Source: Hirundichthys speculiger
Lineage: Eukaryota; Chordata; Actinopteri; Beloniformes; Exocoetidae
Assembly (NCBI GenBank): GCA_018398805.1
Contig: JAGFBZ010001566.1
Location: 1 to 64,000 of the forward strand
Reading direction: 5' to 3'
Length of the DNA: 64,000 nt
Shown: positions 11,633 through 20,026 of the stretch, piece after piece
How positions within the stretch are numbered: the stretch's first letter is position 1
Layout: the number at the start of each line of letters is the position of its first letter
Notes under the pieces: generated by a model
Seen by the model: the letters and a program-made list of their open reading frames with translations, nothing else
Told to the model about the DNA's origin: nothing
The model's database searches: none
Made by a program: the position numbers and the translations under genes

Positions 11633-14600
11633 GATTTAGGTTTTCCATAGAAATATACACTGATCAGCCAAAGCATTATGAGCTTTCATGGCTCCTCAAA
11701 TCACCCAGCAGGTCATTAATGGACCTATAGATACATTTTTTTAAGAAGTGCTCAGAAAGAGTCTGAGGTTTTCATTTGTTCTCCAGACTCTCCAGATATC
11801 ATTCTGATGGGATCTATGGGAAGATATCCCACCACAGCTAACATCCTGGCATCAGACACTCCAGGACCCCCCCTCACCCCACCTCAGATGTTATTTGTCG
11901 AGACTCTTACTGATCAAAGCTCTTGTGGGAGCATAAGGAGGACCTGCTAAGCAGGTGGTCACAATGTCGTACTGATTGATGTACTATGTGCAAAAGTTAC
12001 TATCCCCTCTTCAACCTCAGATGAGCGACAACATAACTTTTTTTCACCATGCTATTCTTTATTTAACAACAGTGGAGAAATAAAATATTAAAATGGGCAA
12101 TACTAAGTACTCTCTTACTACCTCCAGGTGCTATACATTGTCATCAGAAAATGGGCAGGCCTCCATAAAAGCAGACATTTTGGCAGTTTCGGTGGTCTGG
12201 AGTGTTCAGGTGTGTCAACAAAAGTCCAAGAGGGGAAGACATACCCAATAATCTCAAGCCAAACATGAATCAAAGCAGTTCTGAGTTTGTTTGTGTGTTT
12301 GCAGCAAAATGGCAATTAATGCTAGTAACTTGGAGTCAAAATGAATATGATAAAATAAATGGTTATTTTGAGCCTCTGGCTAAACTCAAAAAAAGTAATT
12401 CCTCTTAGGTGATAGTATGGATAAGGTTTGTTTGGACAAATTTGGGTAATTTTTTTTTTTTAATTCTTTTTTGATATTTAGTGTTTCTAGTTGCTTTTTT
12501 CTATGAAAAATAGAACTGAGCAGAAAAGAGGGAAGAGCCACAGTAAAGTATCACAGGCTGGGAGTTAAGCCTCAGTTGGCCACATGAGGACTTTAGTCTC
12601 TATATTTATCAACCAGTTTAGCTTTCCGGCAGCCCAAATCAAGGTAATTTTATGTTTGTGTGCATACAGAAAACGTATAAAAGGAACGCTATATAGTGAT
12701 TAGGCTGTGATTTTTCATACAACTTTTATCGTGTGGAATTTTTCAGGCTTTCTGCAGCAGCAACAACCAACTATGAGTATGTAAACTTCAGTCTTTGAAG
12801 CCAAGACACCATCAACCCTCCATAGAAAGAAAACACCAAAATAGAACAGAAAAAGTTCATTCATTTGTAGCCAACTTCTGAGGTGACTGAAAAATAGAGT
12901 GCAAATTCTTTCAGTGAGACCAGTGGGCTTCCATACAAAGAAAAAGTCTTAGATCTCTTAGTTCATCTCATAAAAAATGGGGGCAAAAACAAAAGTGTGT
13001 ACAAACTTGTACCTAATGTACAATTCTAGCAATCATATTCAACATTTTTTAGACTTTTTGTAAAGTCAAGTTGCAAATAACCAATGCAGTCCAGACATGG
13101 AGGATGAACATCTTCTCTAACTGCCATCTTTGAGTGCTTTTGGATGGGGGCGGGGCCACCGCAGCTAGAGCTGCATGTTGCGAAGAGTAAAGATATGTGC
13201 TTTCATGTCAAAATCTCCAAATGTCTCAAATAAACAGAAAAAAATGCTACAGTTTAGATAACACTTTGAGGCTTTGTTGCACGTGCACCTCTTCCACTGA
13301 CAGCCTGTTAATTTATTAATTTATTTATTTTAAAGGGTTCAGTCCATATAGACGGCAGACCGTGAGACACAGTGTAGCTCCCAGCTTGAGCAGCTGGTGG
13401 CTTGAATGTTGTGTGCAAATTTGGAACTTGAAAATAGGTGTTCCCTCCACGTACGTTTCATTCGGTCACAACAGGTTAATTAGGGGTGCACGATAACTAT
13501 CGGCCCGATAACTATTGGGCCAATAACAGGAAATTATGATGTCATTCCGATAAGTCTGCTATCATGACAAATAGCTCAGATAACATATATATATTTTTGT
13601 CAACACGACAGTGCCTCGCTCCCTCTGAGCCTTGAATGATCGGCAGTGAATATTATGTTCAAGTGACGTCGGCATAATCAAAAAAACGATTACTCAATCA
13701 GGAAAATCAAGAATACCCCCTCATGCCAGAAAACAACTTGTTAAGTCGGTCATAATTTTAGTAGTTGCTAACAAATCGATATTCGCAGCATTTCCCCTCA
13801 TGTTACACATAAAAAGAAAAAAAAAATAGAAAAGGCTGAAAGAACGACTAGCAAACAAGGGAACTTGGGAATTTACGCAACACCTTGAATGCAGCCCGCA
13901 GCACAGCGTACTGATCACAACAAATATGGTGGCAATGGCATGGAACTTCGTTAAAGTTTCAGAAGAAGATAGTTTCGTGGTTATTTGTGACAAATGTTCC
14001 GAGCGAATTCTAGGAGGAGGGAAACACGAGCTTTAATACATAAAACCCGATTTCCACCTACAACATAACAATCACTTCCATGGAGTTTTGAAATCGCGCT
14101 AACGTGAGCTAACGGAAGCTAATGCTAACGTGCACAAGCCATCAGCAGTCTCCCCTCTCCTCTCCCTCATTCCTCTCATCTAAAGCTTCCATGAGATTGA
14201 AAAATAAAAACTACTGAACCTTATTTACTTTGATTAAAGGTATTAATTCAAATGGAACCACAAGTGAAAACCCTTTAAATGTAAATCTTTTTCAGTTAGT
14301 AATTCTGATGCATGTATTTCCATCAGTTCAAGGAGCCTTTATTTTTTTATATCAGTCAGTAATGAACCTTATTTAAGTTGATGTGAGATATCAAATAGGT
14401 TTGTTTGATAGCTTTACGAAAATGTTTAAAAAGTCCAAACTATTTTTGATTTTGTTCATCGTATTGATGTAATGATCTTAGGTATATGTGTGTTTTATCA
14501 GTTATCGGTATCGGCCTTTAGGAGCTGAAAGTTATTGGTATCGGGTTTAAAAATCAGTTATCGTGCATCCGTAGGTTAAATCTGTGCTTTAAAGTCATGT

Positions 14601-17600
14601 TGCGTGGATGGCAGTGGCAGAACCCGACCAATCGCTCACATCGAAGCCTCCCTCGTTCCTCCCCGTCTTCGATCCGAGCTAACAGAGACGGTGGATGTCC
14701 GAGGGTTGCATCAGTCCTCTTCACACAGCAGCTGGTAACCAGCGAGGCGTCTGAGGTGTAAACATTTGTCCCGGCAGCCTCCCGTTTGCCAAATGCGTTG
14801 GAAGTGTTTGACTTATTTCCTCATGTTTTTTATTCTCCCCCCACAGACGTCAACGTGGCCTTCCAGCAGGCTGCTCATAAAGTTTTGCTGGACGACGACA
14901 ACCTCCTGCCCCTCCTGCACCTGACTGTGGACTACCAGGGCAAAGACGGCAAAGGTTTGCTCCTGACTTCATATAGCAAAGCTTATTTATTTATTGTGGA
15001 TTTTTATTGGCTGTTTGATTTTGTTTCACCTTTCTTTGATCTTGCGTTTAGATTAGATGAGATTAGATTAGATGTACTTTATTCATCCCCCAAGGGGGAA
15101 ATTCACAATCTCATCAGCTCATCAACATAATTAATAATAATTTAAACAGAATGAAAGAAATAAAAATAAGAAATAGTCTAATTGCTGCAGGAACAAAAGA
15201 TTCTCTCGGTCCTGCAGCGAAGAGAGAGAAGATGATGGGAACTGCTGCTCCTTTGATCCTCAAATGTAAAGAGGATGGTTTAGATTGTTCAGGATGGCCT
15301 CAACAGTCCTGATTGTATATCTCTCCACTAGGATGTCCCAATCACGTTTTTTGGGTCCCGATCCAATTCCGATCTTTTAATTTTGATGATCGGCCCATTT
15401 CCGATTTTTCCCGATCCGATTTCACTTTTTTTGAGTGGGCAAACAGAGTTTAATTTCCCATGCATTTTATTTCCTGTGTACATTAATAAATAGGCCTGCA
15501 TCCAAGCTGAGATTAATAGCTTTTATCATCTCATAAAATAAACAATAACTTATTTAAACACTCTTCTTTCTTTCTTTTTTGTTTGGGAGAATTATTATAA
15601 AACACATTTAGTTACAGAACAGTGACTGTTCAACAGTCTCAGTACTAAAGAACATAGCACTTCCATTTAAATAGCAGCAGGTGAACTTGGCTAGCAGTTT
15701 AAGGCAATGAAAACACTAGCAGAAGTCTTTGCAATCAATGAAATCACATCAGAATAACAATAACATAAAATATTAACTTCATTTCAGTAAAAATTATTAA
15801 ATGTATATTGTTTAAAAAAATGTTTTTGTTTGTGTAATATGATTACTTTATTAATTTGTGTTAATCAGGATCACTTTTTGAGAAAAAAATAATGAAAAAA
15901 AGATTGGTGTGTTAAAATAAGGTTGATCGGCCGATCCGATCCACCTTAAAATTTTAAGATCGAAGCTCGATCTGATCAGGGGATAAGGGATCGGGACACC
16001 CCTACTCTCCACCTTATCCTCCATGAATCCATCCTGACTGAGTCAGCCTTCTTCACCATCCTGTCCAGCCTTCTTGCCTGCTTTGTTGGTAAACTTCCTC
16101 CCCAGCAGACTGCAGCAGAGAACAAAGCACCTGCTACCACAGAATGATAAAACATCTGCAGCCTCTTATTCCAGATGTTCCAGAGCTTCCTTAAAGGAAG
16201 AGTCGGCTCTGTCCCTTTTTGTAGATAGAGAGCATCTGTGTTTGTTAAGGGACCAGTCCAACTTGTTATCCAGGTGTATAGCTAGATATTTATTGGTTGG
16301 CACCACCTCAATGTCCACCCCACAGTTGTTCACTGGCTGAAGTGGGGGCATGGACCTCCAAGCCCCCCAGTATCATTTCCTTTGTCTTTAAGTTGTTTAG
16401 TATGAGGCAGTTATTATGACTCCAGTCACTGAAGGCTTTAATCAGATCCCTGACCATTCCCGATACACGCCACAGTAGCAGTGTCATCAGAGTATTTCTG
16501 GATGTGACAGGACTCAGAGTTGTATTTTAGTCCGCTGTGTACAAAGTGAACAGGAGTGGAGCCAGAACAGTTCCTTGTGGAGCCCCCGTGCTGCTCATCA
16601 ATGCCCCAGAAAGACTAGAAAGACACTAACCTGACAAACTGTGGCCTTTCTGTCAGCACTTTGAGTTGCCTCTTTGTGTGAAATGTGCTATTCAAATAAA
16701 CCTGCCTTGTCTGTTTAGAGGACCAAAGGAGAAAATCCTCAGATACAAATTTATTAGAATTGACCCCTTTTTATACGCCATTCTGAACCATTTTGAATTG
16801 GTAAAGATCATTTAAGGGTTCATCATCAACCCTGAATCATCTTTGCTCTTCCTCTAATTGTTTTCCATTTGAAATGAATGTCTCTTTTACCATTTCTCCT
16901 CAGAGGCATCGGGCTCCAGAGATGGAGCCACTCCTCCTCAGGACACGTCCCCCCGCGAAGTTCCTCCCACCGGCTGGGCAGCTCTCGGCCTCGCCTACAA
17001 GGTCCAGTGGCCGCTCCACATCCTCTTCACTCCCGCCGTTCTGGAGAAGTGAGGGCTCATCGTCGCAGCTTCTGCCTGTCGTATTTCTAGCACGCCCGGT
17101 GACCGTTTCCCGCCTCCTCCTTGTCTCCTTGTCAGGTACAACGTTGTGTTCAGGTACCTGCTGAGTGTGCGGCGGGTCCAGTCGCAGCTGCAGCACTGCT
17201 GGGCCCTTCAGATGCAGAGGAAACACCTGAAGTCCAGCCAGACGGACGCCGTGAAGTGGCGACTCCGGAACCACATGGCGTTCCTGATTGATAACCTGCA
17301 GTACTACTTACAGGTAACAGCATCAGGCCCACGCACGTACCTGAAAGGTGACTGTGGGTTTTTAGAAACAGACCGCGGGGTTTTGTTCTATGCAATTTAA
17401 TTTTGGCGATGTTGTTGGCTCCTCTCATCACAGTCGATAGACGTGATCCACAGGAAAATATCAGTTTTTCTTTTAGCAAAGTAGTTTTCTGCAGTTTTAA
17501 AGGTATTTGCAAAATACTGAAGAACAAAATTTGAGCATAACTTTTAAGAATACGGCACACAGAATGATAATAAACATAAATATATCAAGAAAGCATCAGT

Positions 17601-19509
17601 AATGTATAATAATTAATATGATGAATTAATAGCGTGTGTCATTTCTGCTTTGTAGATGTTAGTGGACTGTTTGCTCTTCTTTCCTGTAGTTTTTTGCAGA
17701 CCCCTGGCATGCAGTTTGAATTTAATCACGTGACGGCTTTTATTTTTTTAATGTTTTTTTTTATCCCCTTTGATGGAATTCTGCTGGCTGACAAAACTGG
17801 AGCATTTTGTTGGTATCAACACATAGTTCAAGCCAACCACATAGGTGACTATTTGTTTCTTTCTTGCAGTTCCCTTCACATGTGGAGTGCTGCAGAGCCC
17901 CATTTAGGGCCCCATGCTTTTCTCACTGCAGATGCTGCCTTTGAGGTCTATTTCTGGAATAACAGACTAGTTTATTCCATTGTTTGGCTAATGATATCCA
18001 AGTTTGTTAGAAACCTGTTCCATCTTTTATTAAACTGTCTCAGTGACCTTAAACTTTCTTAAATCTCAATGAAAACAAGACTGAAGTTGTTTGGTTTAGA
18101 AAGTCAGTACTTTTTTTTTTTTTGGCTCTTTTAAGCTGAAATAACAAATCGGTGCAGTTGTCAAAACCAGCTTTTTCCATCTAGAGTGGTTGTGAAGGCA
18201 AAGCTTTATGTTTTCAAAGACCTGTGTCGTATTATTTATCAGCTCTTCTTCACCTCCACCCTCCCGTAAGAGTGCTGTAGTCAACCAGCCAGATGCTCCC
18301 AGATGTTCCTGGTTCCACACTGAACTGAAACTGAAACATGGAGGTGTTGGAGGACATCCAGAGGACAGCTCACCTCTTAACGCAGCTCTGTCTAGCAGTA
18401 CCACTCCTGACCACATGGGGGCATATTGATCTGCTGTGCCGATAGACGAGTCACTGATAATCCTGCACTCACAAGCGTGGAAGATCTGACACGTCCTACA
18501 ATACGACTTTGTCCCACTAGAGGTGCACTTCGTTGTGTTTTAAGCCGGGGGAGGACGGGTGAACATCCATGTGATGTTCTGCCCCCATGTGGTCAGAAGC
18601 TGCAGTGTGATCAAGCCAACACTGCAAAGATGTTTTTTTTTTTTAATATCTCACCAATAGTTTGATCCTCTCATTGTATTATGTATCATGACTTAACTTT
18701 TTTTCCTTTGTATTTTTTATGTTTATTTCATTGTAAAGCAAATGTGCCGTATGAATAAGTTTGATCCTTGACTCTCACACCTCCGCCCGTCGTCTGGTTG
18801 CCCGTTTCCAGGTGGATGTTCTGGAGTCTCAGTTCTCTCAGCTGCTCCAGCAGATCAACTCCACCAGAGACTTCGAGAGCATCCGACTGGCCCACGACCA
18901 TTTCCTCAGCAACCTGCTCGCCCAGTCGTTCATCCTCCTGAAGCCGGTAAAACTCCGTCTGCCCACCTTTGCTGCTGGAGCTCTATTTTTATTTATTTAT
19001 TTTTTTTCTTGAGGGGAGGGATGCTTAATACATCCCCATAAACACTTCTGTCCTCAGGTGTTCCACTGCCTCAATGAGATCCTGGAGCTGTGTCAGAGCT
19101 TCTGCTCTCTGGTCAGTCAGAGCGTGGCTTCGCTGGATGACAGAGGAAGCGCTCAGCTGGACCTGCTGGTTAAGGTGGAGTCTGTTCTATTAGGGAAAAA
19201 ATAATCTAATATTATTACTCTGTAATGCTCAACACCGTCAACTTCCAGGGCTTCAGGCGCCAGTCATCCCTACTGTTCAAAATCCTTTCGAGCGTGAGGA
19301 ACCATCAGATCAACTCTGATCTGGCCCAGCTGTTACTGCGGCTGGACTACAACAAATACTACACCCAAGCTGGAGGGACGCTGGGCGGGTAGGACCAACA
19401 CACCCACGCGCTGTTACAATAAACTCAACAGTCCAAGAGACGTGCTACAATGTGCCATAATGAAACTAATGAGCTCTTTTATTTCTCTTGTTTTTTCCTC
19501 AGTGTTTAA
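2066..19509 (+). CDS. tubgcp4: Gamma-tubulin complex component 4 (GCP4), exons 2-18
   Basis: GCP4 is a core subunit of the gamma-tubulin ring complex that nucleates microtubules at centrosomes. Seventeen exons with GT-AG borders and continuous phase: 2066-2194, 2374-2496, 2586-2639, 2755-2811, 3919-3998, 5891-6092, 6194-6359, 6452-6576, 6660-6710, 6789-6894, 14847-14954, 16904-17048, 17136-17313, 18812-18946, 19058-19174, 19249-19388, 19503-19509. The joined protein follows vertebrate GCP4 almost residue for residue: SQDLPFLHPSETSVLNRLC, then HGVMYKQLAAWMLHGLLLDQ, KILFVGESVQMFE, HDVNVAFQQ.AHKVLLDDDN, WPLHILFTPAVLEKYN and LLLRLDYNKYYTQAGGTLGG. It covers the N-terminal GRIP1 region (exons 2-11) and the C-terminal GRIP2 gamma-tubulin-binding region (exons 12-18). 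The missing first exon is upstream of the window. The C-terminus ends GGV, slightly different from mammals. An acidic run of glutamates (exon 7, about 6031-6045) is a variable linker. No frameshift was seen. Identity is near certain. Confidence 0.97.
3299..3316. repeat. (CA)n microsatellite
   Basis: Short uninterrupted CA dinucleotide run in tubgcp4 intron 5. Confidence 0.9.
3411..3451. repeat. Perfect inverted repeat / hairpin
   Basis: The arm AGTCACCGGCTGTGTG (3411-3426) pairs with CACGCAGCCGGTGACT (3436-3451) over 16 positions, with one G-T wobble and a 9-nt loop. It lies in tubgcp4 intron 5. It is shorter than a typical pre-miRNA, and its function is unknown. Confidence 0.75.
4199..5271 (-). 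mobile_element. hAT-type non-autonomous element, copy A (BED remnant)
   Basis: Terminal inverted repeats TAGGGATGCAC... and ...GTGCACCCCA, flanked by 8-bp target duplications ATTCATAC (4191-4198) and ATTCATGC (5272-5279), one mismatch. It is about 1.07 kb and sits in tubgcp4 intron 6. The minus strand around 4745-4870 carries the decayed BED-finger-like reading frame seen better in copies B-E. The 8-bp duplication and TAGGG termini are diagnostic of the hAT superfamily. Confidence 0.85.
7026..7049. repeat. (ATGA)n microsatellite
   Basis: Tandem ATGA units in tubgcp4 intron 11. They are followed at about 7102-7138 by two copies of a 19-bp unit based on ACCGCTAGCGTTAACGTT, itself rich in short palindromes. 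Confidence 0.85.
7806..8009 (-). mobile_element. LINE reverse-transcriptase fragment
   Basis: Minus-strand translation reads SGITCGVPQGSVLGPKLFIF..NEIGSVSK, the conserved reverse-transcriptase block CGVPQGSVLGP.LF...NDI of non-LTR elements. It is short, 5'- and 3'-truncated, and interrupted by an A-run. No function is expected. Confidence 0.75.
8210..8560. repeat. AT-rich degenerate tandem repeat
   Basis: Recurring fragments such as GGTCATTAATAAATGTAAG, ATTCCTGAATCAG and AATAAATCAATAAA in loose tandem order suggest a decayed satellite-like array with units of roughly 100-200 bp. Confidence 0.5.
8927..9273 (+). mobile_element. RTE-clade LINE 3' tail (Rex3/Expander type) or derived SINE
   Basis: Contains the hallmark fish motifs CTGTGTGGAGTTTGCATGTT, CTCCCACAGTCCAAAGACAT, GCGATGGACTGGCGATCTGT and GACAGCTGGGATAGACTCCA, ending in GAAAATGGATGGATGGATGG. 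This is the 3' end of a very abundant teleost retroelement. It directly abuts the 3' end of the antisense coiled-coil gene. Confidence 0.85.
9232..9474 (-). pseudogene. Possible frame-shifted 3' continuation of the coiled-coil gene
   Basis: Same frame as exon 2 of the coiled-coil gene, but beyond its stop. Encodes an acidic, proline- and glutamate-rich stretch (for example SEEGQDPDTEPISVAHASEE) and ends with about 15 residues encoded by the (ATCC)n tail of the neighbouring RTE element. The intervening minisatellite holds several indels, so this could be the original C-terminus lost through repeat slippage, or coding sequence in other alleles. Confidence 0.4.
9450..9732. repeat. 27-bp coding minisatellite
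   Basis: About ten variable units based on ACCACAGGGGTCTCAGGACC, with indels in several. On the minus strand the intact units encode TPVVPSGPE. Length differences of 1-4 bases in the G-runs break the frame. Confidence 0.85.
9586..11167 (-). CDS. Antisense repetitive coiled-coil protein, two exons
   Basis: Unnamed gene wholly inside tubgcp4 intron 11, on the opposite strand. Exon 1 is 11167-10724 (148 codons; ATG with G at -3 and G at +4, starting MASQTWRFPNGRHV). The intron is 10723-10387 and exon 2 is 10386-9586. Donor CAG/GTAAAG and acceptor CACCAG/GAG join in phase 0 as ETLRQ/ELKTE. The predicted product is about 414 residues. After a unique basic N-terminus come heptad-rich coiled-coil repeats of about 70 residues (ELDSLKHQMEQERASLQQ, DSFQELSCKYEADITAERKE), then a tail of 9-residue TPVVPSGPE repeats. 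A TATA box lies about 150 bp upstream of the ATG. In the tail, extra Cs shift the frame to a stop at 9588-9586. The original frame reopens from about 9474 to 9232 and runs into the (ATCC)n end of the LINE at 9273. The family was not recognised; it resembles myosin- or golgin-like coiled coils only in composition. A pseudogene is possible, but intact splice sites and an open frame argue for a gene. Confidence 0.7.
10387..10723 (-). mobile_element. L2-type LINE 3' fragment forming an intron
   Basis: On the minus strand this reads as the end of a fish LINE ORF (CCTAAAATCTGGAACAGTCT, coding PKIWNSLPEDV), a 3' untranslated region, and the classic terminus AAAGCACTTTGAACTGCCTT followed by ACTAAACTTGCCTTG. 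It occupies essentially the whole intron of the antisense coiled-coil gene. The flanks CTTCGCCAG (donor side) and CTTCACCAG (acceptor side) match at 8 of 9 positions and look like a target-site duplication. Confidence 0.75.
11316..11396 (-). promoter_or_regulatory. TATA box and tandem CRE/AP-1-like sites
   Basis: On the minus strand GGGTATAAAGCACC gives a TATA box (11316-11321) about 150 bp before the ATG of the coiled-coil gene. Just upstream of it (11329-11394) are about three tandem units of roughly 21 bp based on TGACATCATAATGATGTCCT. Each carries TGACATCA, close to the CRE/ATF consensus. Promoter role is inferred from position and motif. Confidence 0.5.
11590..12030. mobile_element. Poly-T run and old DNA-transposon-like fragment
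   Basis: A T-run near 11602-11626 is followed by ATACACTGATCAGCCAAAGC, which resembles the end of a widespread fish repeat. The rest to about 12030 is diverged and non-coding. The family assignment is tentative. Confidence 0.3.
12031..13480. other. Non-coding intron sequence
   Basis: Part of tubgcp4 intron 11. AT-rich, with no recognisable exon, RNA gene or transposon termini. Confidence 0.5.
13481..14572 (+). mobile_element. hAT-type element, copy B with BED-finger remnant
   Basis: TAGGGGTGCACGATAACT at the left and AGTTATCGTGCATCCGT at the right. The 8-bp flanks AGGTTAAT (13473-13480) and AGGTTAAA (14573-14580) differ at one base. Plus strand at about 13925-14065 reads WNFVKVSEEDSFVVICDKCS, then ERILGGGKHEL, matching the aromatic-start and CxxC layout of BED zinc fingers in hAT transposases. 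Stops follow. It is the best-preserved BED remnant of the five copies. Confidence 0.87.
15048..16615 (-). mobile_element. Rex1/CR1-like LINE 3' portion, interrupted
   Basis: Minus-strand remnants include QKYSDDTA-like and VDIEVV.TNKYLAIHLDNKLDWS, typical of reverse-transcriptase C-terminal regions in fish Rex1/CR1-type LINEs. The 3' end (plus strand 15048-15120) has the AGATTAGATT repeat tail and TTTATTCATCCCCCAAGGGGG. The element is split by a hAT element at 15329-16014. It lies in tubgcp4 intron 12. Confidence 0.75.
15329..16014. mobile_element. hAT MITE with perfect 8-bp duplication
   Basis: Termini TAGGATGTCCCAATC and GATCGGGACACCCCTA, with identical flanks CTCTCCAC at 15321-15328 and 16015-16022. 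686 bp, no coding potential. Inserted into the Rex1-like LINE. Confidence 0.92.
16630..16712 (+). mobile_element. L2-type LINE tail fragment
   Basis: CACTTTGAGTTGCCTCTTTG followed by GAAATGTGCTATTCAAATAAA and CCTGCCTTG, the same tail type as the intron-forming fragment at 10387-10723. Confidence 0.7.
17866..18120 (+). mobile_element. Degenerate LINE reverse-transcriptase fragment
   Basis: Allowing frameshifts, the plus strand reads remnants of GP.LFSL..LPL, then a YADDIQV-like block near 17985-18005 and LNENKTEVVWF near 18066-18100. This is an L2-type fish LINE relic in tubgcp4 intron 14. Confidence 0.65.
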
Positions 19510-19905
19510 GAAGAGCACAGAGGATAAAGATTTGAACTCTGGACAGTTTCCTTTTTGTTTTTTTGTGAGATGGGTAAAACAACAAAGAATGGCCATTATA
19601 AGAGAACCTGCGTAAGAGCTGTCAGGACTAAAAACTGTGTGCATGTTGTGGTTAAAACCCCCAGATTGGGTTGTGTTGTCAGCAGCTGTGGGAACTTCTG
19701 GTGTTGGCTGAACAAGGGAAAAATGGAGAATGATTCAGGAGATTCTTCTTTATTTCCACTGGATGGTTTAAAGGCAGAAACGTGATGCAGCGTTTAGTCT
19801 GCAGATATTCTCTAGTCCAGGTGACTGTGAATATTTAATGTATAAAGTGTAAATATTGAACATTGTGTCGCCTGTAGAAAAAAAATAAACGACCGATTAA
19901 AATGA
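19510..19905 (+). other. tubgcp4: tubgcp4 3' untranslated region
   Basis: Non-coding sequence between the stop codon and the poly(A) signal AATAAA at 19884-19889. The right border is estimated as about 15-20 nt after the signal. Confidence 0.7.
19884..19889 (+). terminator. tubgcp4: tubgcp4 poly(A) signal
   Basis: Canonical AATAAA about 375 nt after the tubgcp4 stop, the first good signal on this strand. Confidence 0.8.
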
Positions 19906-19919
19906 AACAAGGGTCACAA

Positions 19920-19925
19920 TTTATT
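19920..19925 (-). terminator. tp53bp1: tp53bp1 poly(A) signal
   Basis: Plus-strand TTTATT, i.e. AATAAA on the minus strand, about 100 nt after the tp53bp1 stop. It faces the tubgcp4 signal about 30 bp away. Confidence 0.75.
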
Positions 19926-20026
19926 ATCCCATAAAAACGGACAGGATCGAGTTATATACAGCAGAGGCATGCAACAGAACTAACGCCGGACATTTAATCT
20001 GGTCGAAGGCATTTCATACACGTGGA

